Shown here in pieces: positions 57,025 through 64,000 of a stretch of DNA of 64,000 bases (the stretch's first letter is position 1; each line of letters opens with the position of its first letter). The stretch is from Stemphylium vesicarium (lineage: Eukaryota > Ascomycota > Dothideomycetes > Pleosporales > Pleosporaceae): assembly GCA_004380135.1 (NCBI GenBank), contig QXCR01000130.1, positions 18,798 to 82,797 of the forward strand. The letters run 5' to 3'. The notes beneath the pieces are model-generated. The model was given only the letters and a program-made list of their open reading frames with translations, searched no databases and was not told the origin of the DNA. Both the position numbers and the translations under genes were made by a program.

Positions 57025-58323
57025 CTACTTGGGTGGGCGTGTTGCTGCAAGTTGAGCGCTACCATGAGCATCCATCTCACACGCTTCTCTGCGCATTTTC
57101 TCCACCTCATCAGAGTTGTATCCATCCTCGTAGTCGTCCAGATACTGCCAATCCACGGTCTGCCCTTCCGCAATTGGGTTGTATGTAATATACGCTAGGA
57201 AGTCGTGATGCGGGTCGCCCGTTGCTGTGGCTCCAATGTGCTGATAGTGAAGATCATGGTTTTGCCGCTTGAGCCATATATCTTTCCACGAATCGCTAAT
57301 TGATAATCGAGGCGATTGGACTGACTCTGCCTCGCTCCAGTCATATTCGTGGTCGCACTGGTCGCAGTGCATGTGCGAGCATCCACCTTCCTTGACCGTG
57401 ATCCAATGACAGCTTGGGCAACGCCTTGCATGAAGGGCAGCCATTTCCCTTAGGACTGCCTGCTCTTCATCGGATAGGAACTGTGGGTGAGCGGCGACGT
57501 ATTGCGAGCAAGTGATGCCTTCATGCCAAGGGACGCGACAGCGGGCGCAGGAACGATCTTGACATTCAGGACATTCTACTTCGGGATAACCGGGTGTGTG
57601 CTGCGGGTCTAGAGTCAAGTCTGCCACCTCACATCCGTTCGGACAATACCACTTGTCGACACTCTTCCACCAGGATTCGAAGGAGCGCCGATAGTATTCC
57701 TGGTGGAGCTTCTTCGGCAGGAAGCTAAGGGCGAGGAGCTGCCACTCGTTGTTAGAATGCCTCACATCCCAATCGGTGTGGGGATGTATGCATGTAATGT
57801 GATTTGGGCCGCGGTAACGGAACTGAACGAGAATATGGCTCTTAATGCACGCGATACAGATGCCTTGGTTTAAACGACAGTATCCTGGAACGATGTGTTG
57901 GACGCAGTGCAGCGGGACTGGCGGCGAGGTTCTATACCGCGTTACACCTCGGATGAATGCTTTTTCAGGCTTCTCGTACGCGCAGACTATACAAGTAATG
58001 AGGGTAGTCGTCACGTCTGAGGAGAGGTGGTCTTCGTCTGCATCGCCCTCTATCGCCCAGTAACAATTCTTTGAACAGAACTGTCGAGTGTTGAACTGGG
58101 GCTTCCCTGAATGAAGGTTCGATGATGGAGCCGCATCCCAGATAAGTCGCTTGCAGTCCATTTCTCTGCAGGTGATTCTGGTATTGATGTCGTCTTTGGC
58201 GCAGGTCATCGAACAGAACTTCTTCGCGTTAAAGCCATAATCCGGGAGAGCTGCATTAAATATGAAGGGAATCGCAGCTTGGACGAGTCGGCTGCAACCG
58301 GAGGCCTGACATTCGATGGCCAT
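57025..58323 (-). CDS. RBR-type (RING-IBR-RING2) E3 ubiquitin ligase
   Basis: One exon encodes 432 aa. Two N-terminal Cys-rich pieces (ECQASGCSRLV...KKFCSMTCA and TCREMDCKRL...RQFCSKNCYWA) look like paired zinc-binding repeats. A RING1-like region follows from residue 111 (CIVC, then Cys140, His143, Cys149, Cys156, Cys159). The IBR lies at about 227-272 (CPNGC, CPECQDRSCARC, HEGITC) and RING2 at about 302-329 (RCPSCHWITVKEGGCSHMHC). Cys315 in EGGCSHM sits where RBR ligases carry the catalytic cysteine that accepts ubiquitin from E2. RING2 ends DQCDHEYDW, lacking the common FCW. Substrates are unknown. Such genes are often expanded in fungal genomes. Confidence 0.88.
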   Translation of the reverse strand: MAIECQASGCSRLVQAAIPFIFNAALPDYGFNAKKFCSMTCAKDDINTRITCREMDCKRLIWDAAPSSNLHSGKPQFNTRQFCSKNCYWAIEGDADEDHLSSDVTTTLITCIVCAYEKPEKAFIRGVTRYRTSPPVPLHCVQHIVPGYCRLNQGICIACIKSHILVQFRYRGPNHITCIHPHTDWDVRHSNNEWQLLALSFLPKKLHQEYYRRSFESWWKSVDKWYCPNGCEVADLTLDPQHTPGYPEVECPECQDRSCARCRVPWHEGITCSQYVAAHPQFLSDEEQAVLREMAALHARRCPSCHWITVKEGGCSHMHCDQCDHEYDWSEAESVQSPRLSISDSWKDIWLKRQNHDLHYQHIGATATGDPHHDFLAYITYNPIAEGQTVDWQYLDDYEDGYNSDEVEKMRREACEMDAHGSAQLAATRPPK

Positions 58324-61071
58324 GTTGGACTACCCGATCAACCGCGTTGAGGTTGGGTTTCTTGGGTTCAAGTAAACGATGGTAGACCGCAAACGTAGAC
58401 AGTCATTCACGGCAACTCACTTACCCAGTTAGGATCCGGACCTGAAGTGGCTCACTATTTGATCAGCCCTGATATCAGCATGTGCTTTCGCTCGACCTCT
58501 CTGCAACTTTCGCAAAATGCAATTGAGAGTGACAGTGGAGTTGTGGTTTCCGCAAGTTCGAAAAACCTGCTATGTGTGAAAGTAAAAGTGCTTTTACCGT
58601 AGAGGCTTTTCTCACTGTTATCGGTAGTCTTGATTTATTGGAGTCACGAGTCCATGGTTGAGTCCCCCTAATCCTTTCAGCCTAGAAGCCCATTATTTGT
58701 TTCGAACCATTTGCACCACGCCGAGTGATAATCAGTGACTGGAGAAATGATTAAAACTAACTGATCGCTGCTCCCGCATCCCGCTGTTCAGACCATAGCT
58801 GGTGAATGAAGAAAAATGAAGAGAAAAGATCGTTTGGAATCTATGTCAGCGTATTTCTATACCATGGTCCTTGCTCGTCGGTATACCGGATACAATATGA
58901 ATAATTAATGTATACTCTACAATGAATGACAGCCAGGTAGCCAAAGTGACTTGCGCTGAATTCGATCTTTCCACCCCGTGTGACATGCTTGGGCGGATAT
59001 CAATATGATCCAGTGGGCAAGAGTAATCGGGCACTGTTCGTCTGATAGTGCGATGGCTGTCTCTCACCGTTGTAAGAAGCTCCATGGTTTAAAGCAGCGG
59101 ATGACGATCAGTATAAGCTCGTGTTCCCTCCAATCCGGAGGGACCGAGGTGTGGCGTGCTCGCCTGTGGCGGCTGTGGCTGGAAAAGGAATCATTCTGAT
59201 TTTGAGCGGTTTTGAGCCACACCGATCGGCGGTCCCCGAGGGGTTTGAGAAAAGCAAGTTGGCATTAGCCGTTAAGGACTCATGGGAAACGGGCTTTGCA
59301 CTGAATATACCATGATCACCGATATTGTCAATGGAGTCTGGTGGGTTGGTCAGAATAACCTGTTTTGCCAGCCAGGCGGGTACCAAAGCCGTACTGTGCC
59401 TGACGATCGATAGGCGGGTTGCTGACGCTCCATGGGCCCCATGTGTGGTAGGACCAAGTAAATGAGGCGCAATGCACATGGCAAACAAGGTCTGGTGGAG
59501 AATGACGCAGTGTAACCGTGGCGGAGCAGAGGACACCGTTGCGGGCAAGACAAGAAGGAAATTGAGCGATTAGCTTAGCAGTGGCTGACGGTGTGACAGC
59601 CCAGCCGGAGATGGGAGGATGAGACTCGCTCTGGCCGATCAGAGACGACGGAACGGAGTGCACGAGTTGTATCCTTCTGGTGCTACGATTTGATGGCCTC
59701 TAAGCGATTGGTGACAAGAGAGACGACTTCAGCCTGTACGGGATGCGTCGCAGTCATGATGGCTAGGCACAGGACGGTGAGGGGAGACAGCGATCCATGG
59801 GATGGTGTGCATGGCGGATGAGCTGCGCCACCACGACCGGCTCAATCTCGTCTAGTCTAGCCTGTCACAGTTTTCGGCGGCATTGGCGCGCGCCCAGCTG
59901 TCTGTTCGCAGGCTTCTGGAGTCGCCATCGCAGACTCTTGCCTGGTGTAGCGGCGGGCGAGACAGTTGGACGCCGGTGCGGCGACGCAAGCAGATGGGCG
60001 AGTCTATCCGAAGGCAAACGAGGGCGGCGACAGGTGTGGCGTTCGTGTTGCTGGTCGAGGCTGCGAGGGCAGAGGACGTCTTGGGATGTTTGGTGGTGGG
60101 TCTCCCGCGTCGTGGCGGCGTGATAGGCCGAGGCGCCTCTGGACACAGCCCCGATGGGCTTGCGTTGTTCGCAGCCTGCCGTGCAGCCGCGCATTCGCAT
60201 TTTGAATGAGGCTGGCCGAAATCTGCTCCCGACAAAGGCGATCGCTCTGCTACCTTCCTGACTATCGCGCCCAGCGCCCAGTAGTGTGCAACTCCAGACA
60301 GAAGGGCCGTTGCAAAAGGCCCGTGATCGAGAGCCGACGACGATTCGCCATTGCAGGCTACAGGTCCAGGTCCCGGTTCCCTTTGTGCTTGCTTACCTAG
60401 CCTGCACCCCATCTCTTCAGCCACAACATCCAGTTCCTCGTCATCGGCACCTTTCGACTTAGCACCACCAGCGCCTTCTGCCACCCTGCGACCCAGACCC
60501 GCGACCCGCGACCCTGCGCACTTTGGACAGCGTAGCCTGCACCACTGCAAAAGGCCGCTATCCCCCATCCACGCCTGCTGTCGTACATCGTGCCGCTGTC
60601 CGACCCCTCCACAGACGCTCTGTCTGGTCGCGAAGGGCACAACGCGACGACCGCTACGACTGCGACTGCGACTGCCAGCACCGGGCTTCCAAGCTTTCCA
60701 CGCAGCTCCGCCCGGCTTGCGCCCTTGTGGCTGTCCGTCTGTTCGCACATCCGCCAGCAGATCGCCTTGGCCCGAGCCGCAATTTGCGACCGAGGGCGCA
60801 TGGGACTGTCTTGACGCTGCTCTCTCAATTGCGAAGCTGGCTCTCTCAACAGCCCAAGTCTATCTGGAGTGTTGGTAGAGGACGCCTATTCGCGCGCTGA
60901 GTGATAACAGCCGCATCACCACAAAGGTTAGACCCACAACCGCGATTCCCCATGCACCATCCGACGCCGAGTACTCTGCATGGGGCTTGCGCGGCCTGCT
61001 TGTTGAGAAACAGGGAGTGCTAACGCGATTCTGAAGATATACATACGAGATTCGTCTCATCACTTCTGCCC
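58324..61071. other. Gene-free stretch of about 2.7 kb with a long GC-rich leader
   Basis: The left part is the promoter of the E3-ligase gene. From about 59.8 kb to 61.07 kb the DNA is GC-rich and CT-rich on the plus strand, typical of a long leader of a transcription-factor gene, and contains several short upstream ORFs. A 298-codon minus-strand ORF (59852-60748) is compositional and was rejected. Confidence 0.5.
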
Positions 61072-62940
61072 ATGATGGCTGCCTCAACGCGAGCAATTAC
61101 GCCCACGCCCACAGGCCCTTTCAGTGCACCCAATGGGCCCAGCACACCAGGTTCCGCAGCGCGTAATTCCCACGGCGGAGCCACATTTGGAACGCACCTC
61201 ACAAAGTCGCCTCGCGGTCTGTCCCCGCGACTTTCTCCGCAGCCGCTCACCGGAGCAGCCGCCCTTGCAGATGAGCGCCGCTTCCGCGAACAATCATCGA
61301 GACAGACGAGCCCCAATCCCGCCGCCTCCGCCATTCAGAGTCTGAATGGCGCCCTCCAGCCCATGAGCCATGCCTCGGACGTCCCGCAGGAAGCCGCACA
61401 GGAAACCACCAAGTCGGCCAAGATCGCGAAGCCGCTCGTCATCCCAGAGAATGGCGGTGTTACGGGCGACAAGATGCAGACGAGTCCCGTCAGCATTTCC
61501 AGCTTTGGCGATGGAGATGGGCCAAACGTGCCGGGTGCTTCTGCCACAGAAGGCGGTGCAGCTCCTGGAAACAGCGCCCGCGAAGGAGCGCCCCAGCAGT
61601 CGTCCCAGCACCACCACCAACATCACCATCAGCTCATTGCACCCAACCCAGGCGACAATCCGGGAAACCGCGCATTCACTTTCCCTGGCCCCTTGCCTCC
61701 AGAGCCCGACCCGCGTGCGCCAGCCCGCCAGATGAGCCTTCCGGGCTACGGGCAAAACACCCCCAAGTCGCCGTCCACGAAACGCCACAAGTGCCCGTAC
61801 TGCTCCACCGACTTCACGCGGCACCATAATCTCAAGAGTCATCTCCTAACTCACAGCCAAGAAAAGCCGTATGAATGTCCCACCTGCCAAGCACGTTTCC
61901 GCCGTCTACACGACTTGAAACGACACACGAAACTGCACACTGGCGAGCGTCCGCACACATGCTACAAGTGCGGCCGCAGGTTCGCACGTGGAGATGCCCT
62001 TGCGCGGCACAACAAGGGTCAAGGTGGCTGTGCGGGCCGCCGCTCTAGCTTCGGCATTGATGACGATCTTGGCGATGGCAAAGGCGACGAAGGCATGGAT
62101 GGTGTCATTTACACGGGCGAGCCCGATGGAGAGGGCGACGAAGACGATGACGGTCGGCGCGTCAGTGAGCCCGCGCGCAAGAGACAGAACACCGGGAACT
62201 CTACCCAAGGTTCGTATCATCAGCATTCTAGCACGTATCCGCCCATCGCCGCCAACCGCAGCTCGAATAGCCAGAACAACCTTCGACCCTACTATCCAGG
62301 CTCTTCTGCGCAACCGACTAACGTCTCGCCCAAAGCAGCACCGTCCAGCATCTCGTCTATCCATAATGCAAACACGCAGTCGAATGTATTTGCCCAGGGC
62401 GGCATGACGGAAAGCCCGAGGCCACTCTCACCAGGCCAGCAAGAGCAGCACCGTCTTGGTGCGCCAGAAAACGGTCTTCCTGGCTCACGCTCTCCGAGCC
62501 TGTCGCATCACATCCATCAGCAAAATTATGCTCGTGGTCGGGGAACGCCTCCCGTCAGCCTGGCTCCGCCTGCCACAAGCAGTGGGCCTCACCTGCCATC
62601 TCTGCCAGGACTTAGTCCCATGCCCCCGAAGCAAGGCTCTCAGGGCGGTAAAAGCAATGGACCAAGCATGCTCCAGCACCAGACCATGGCGGCCCCGGGA
62701 AGCAGCTCGCAACCCGGAAGCATGTCTAGTCATGGTGGCAGTGGTAGCAGCATGCGTGAGGTCATGGGTAACCAAGTTGACGTATGGCAATATGTTCGCG
62801 AGATAGAAACTCGCATGGCCAGGATGGAGAAGGAACACAACGAAAAAATCTCTACTCTGCAGAACGAGATCACAACGCTGCGTGCTCAGTTGGCACAGCA
62901 GCATGTTAACAGCACGCAAGCGCAGCAACAAGGTCACTAG
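61072..62940 (+). CDS. C2H2 zinc-finger transcription factor
   Basis: A single exon encodes 622 aa. A disordered Pro/Ser/Gly-rich N-terminus includes a His/Gln run (HHHQHHHQ). Three zinc fingers lie at about residues 240-325: CPYCSTDFTRHHNLKSHLLTH, CPTCQARFRRLHDLKRHTKLH and CYKCGRRFARGDALARHNKGQGGC. The third finger has C2HC spacing with a terminal Cys, and the linkers are TGERPH and QEKPY. An acidic segment (DDDLGDGKGDEG) and a KRQ basic patch follow, then a long Gln/Ser/Pro-rich region. The C-terminal 50 residues (VWQYVREIETRMARMEKEHNEK) form a coiled coil likely to dimerise. It should act in the nucleus on GC-rich sites; the regulon is unknown. Fungal proteins with this finger trio are common, but I give no name. 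Confidence 0.9.
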   Translation: MMAASTRAITPTPTGPFSAPNGPSTPGSAARNSHGGATFGTHLTKSPRGLSPRLSPQPLTGAAALADERRFREQSSRQTSPNPAASAIQSLNGALQPMSHASDVPQEAAQETTKSAKIAKPLVIPENGGVTGDKMQTSPVSISSFGDGDGPNVPGASATEGGAAPGNSAREGAPQQSSQHHHQHHHQLIAPNPGDNPGNRAFTFPGPLPPEPDPRAPARQMSLPGYGQNTPKSPSTKRHKCPYCSTDFTRHHNLKSHLLTHSQEKPYECPTCQARFRRLHDLKRHTKLHTGERPHTCYKCGRRFARGDALARHNKGQGGCAGRRSSFGIDDDLGDGKGDEGMDGVIYTGEPDGEGDEDDDGRRVSEPARKRQNTGNSTQGSYHQHSSTYPPIAANRSSNSQNNLRPYYPGSSAQPTNVSPKAAPSSISSIHNANTQSNVFAQGGMTESPRPLSPGQQEQHRLGAPENGLPGSRSPSLSHHIHQQNYARGRGTPPVSLAPPATSSGPHLPSLPGLSPMPPKQGSQGGKSNGPSMLQHQTMAAPGSSSQPGSMSSHGGSGSSMREVMGNQVDVWQYVREIETRMARMEKEHNEKISTLQNEITTLRAQLAQQHVNSTQAQQQGH

Positions 62941-63800
62941 AGGGACTTCCTAAGGGATTTCTTGTTTATTTCCATGGTTGGTGAGTATCGTCAGTGCGGT
63001 GTTGCGTCTTTTTCGGTACGGCTTGGGGTCGTGCTTGCACCGGCGCTCTACATGAGCGGTGCGGGCAAGGGCGCTCAACCTGTGAGTAACGGGGGCGTTT
63101 TACGGAGTACAAAACCAAGATTGAGCAACAGACGAGATTTCAGGTTTCTACATGGATCAACATACGTCAAGGATCACGACGAGCATGTTACAATGATACC
63201 CCATGCTAAGATTACACTCTATATTTTGGCAGTATCTTACATTACCTTGTGTTTGCTACTTTTCACCTGTGTACATTAGACCCTCTAACATTATTTGAAT
63301 ATTTCATTTCCAATCAAGTTTTTGGACGCGTGGTGTGATGCTGAGTCGAAATGCTCGGTGAGTGACGTACGCTGCCAGCAAAGCATGTGAAGCCACACTG
63401 GCCTTCTAGCATCTTCCTGGGATTCTGTGTAGGGCAGCGCACATGACTGACCGAAACATGGCAGAGGCAGGAACATTTGCTTTTCTTACCGGAAAATTGT
63501 ATCGCCTGCTCTTCCCCCAAACAAACAAATAAAGCGATGCAGACGAAGCAAATAGTTCGGCGGCACGGAGGTTCCAAAGGTTGTAGTGGGGATGGGGTGG
63601 GTGATGTGCAGGAAGGACCTTTCTGGCTAGGCCCGTCCTAAGGGAGGGCGTGGGCAGTCCCGAGCGCTCTCCAGCTCCACTTGGCTGCTACACGTCAGAG
63701 TACTAAGCTAGCGGCCACCGAAGCTGGCCACCCACTGAAGCTGGCCACCCGCCCAGAACCCAGCCACCCATTAAAAATCAACGTAATTAATTGAACCTAA
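62941..63800. other. Intergenic region up to the transposon end
   Basis: Holds the 3' end of the transcription-factor gene. Short ORFs near 63291-63577 are not recognised. The terminal repeats of the right-edge element begin near 63.7 kb. Confidence 0.45.
63720..63750. repeat. Two copies of a 14-bp unit beside the transposase end
   Basis: GAAGCTGGCCACCC occurs at 63720-63733 and 63737-63750, spaced 17 bp, with a weaker third match (CAGCCACCCA) at 63761. This is the kind of subterminal repeat found near ends of pogo-type elements. Confidence 0.8.
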
Positions 63801-63998
63801 TTACAATTGCCACTCTGTACACATAGACTGGAGAGTTTGAGCTGCTGATTCAGCTGCTGCTCTCTCTGCTGCTTTTTCTGCAGTGTTACTATTGTTTTGT
63901 AACTCTAAAAGAGCAGACGCCTGCACTGCTACCATAATTGTTTCTATGTCTGCAAAGCGTTGATTTGGATTTACATGAACTTTCTTTCGTGGCTGCTG
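63801..63998 (-). mobile_element. C-terminus of a probable pogo/Fot1-like DDE transposase
   Basis: On the minus strand a frame enters from beyond 64000 and stops at TAA (63801-63803). It encodes 65 residues including PRKKVHVNPNQRFADIETIM and an Ala/Glu-rich helix (AEKAAERAAAESAAQTL), then CTEWQL. The RKKV.VNPN.RFA.IE block is the usual tail of fungal pogo-family transposases, judged by memory of that family rather than a search. The element continues past the window, so its activity cannot be judged. The subterminal repeats lie just outside the stop codon. Confidence 0.55.
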
Positions 63999-64000
63999 AG

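Noticed and set aside
59852..60748. 298-codon minus-strand ORF in the GC-rich leader
   Set aside because: Composition is Arg/Ala/Gly/Pro-biased without motifs, it overlaps ORFs in several other frames, and it lies in the leader of the C2H2 gene.
1..64000. tRNA, rRNA or CRISPR arrays
   Set aside because: No tRNA-like B box with a matching A box was found by eye, no 5S-like sequence was seen, and spaced repeats are limited to the simple ones listed.

Overview
This is nuclear DNA from a filamentous ascomycete. The evidence is many short (about 47-75 nt) GT-AG introns inside ORFs, genes on both strands without operons, and fungal families such as CYP51, Pam17, AzgA, a GH2 beta-galactosidase next to an MFS permease, and a vanillyl-alcohol-oxidase-like enzyme. 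The general look of CYP51 and the housekeeping proteins suits a Dothideomycete (Pleosporales), but that is a judgement by eye. Gene models below were built by joining ORFs at consensus splice sites; exon joins were checked for frame and total length divisible by three.

Layout. 1-2.6 kb: a large nuclear-type protein gene running off the left edge. 5.1-6.9 kb: a DAL5-type MFS transporter. 7.2-18.5 kb is a dense housekeeping block: RRS1 and mitochondrial mS29 (divergent), ATG10 and an FHA-kinase of the CHK2 type (divergent), CYP51 and a nitronate monooxygenase (convergent), then Pam17. 19.7-20.5 kb: a proline-rich spliced hypothetical gene. 23-24.9 kb: an amino-acid permease. 25.8-28.2 kb: a decayed PIF1-type helicase, split by a segment that carries its own CCAAT and TATA elements. 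29-31.9 kb: a coiled-coil protein and a methyltransferase-like protein. 33.4-38 kb: an AzgA purine permease, a CmcJ/AsaB-like oxidoreductase and an F-box protein. 38.3-44.5 kb: an RGG protein and two hypothetical proteins. 45.6-51.5 kb: a divergent permease/beta-galactosidase pair that looks like a lactose or galactoside utilisation locus, with sequences matching the CreA consensus between the two genes. 51.8-53.4 kb: a gene-length reading frame broken only by three in-frame stops. 55-58.3 kb: a VAO-type flavoenzyme and an RBR E3 ligase. 61-62.9 kb: a C2H2 transcription factor. At the right edge is the C-terminus of a probable pogo/Fot1-like transposase with repeats beside it.

No rRNA, tRNA, CRISPR array or secondary-metabolite core enzyme was seen. 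I did not find a convincing new multi-gene system. The items most worth a second look are the left-edge protein (possible meiotic-axis architecture), the disrupted helicase, the nonsense-only pseudogene, the galactoside locus and the transposon end.
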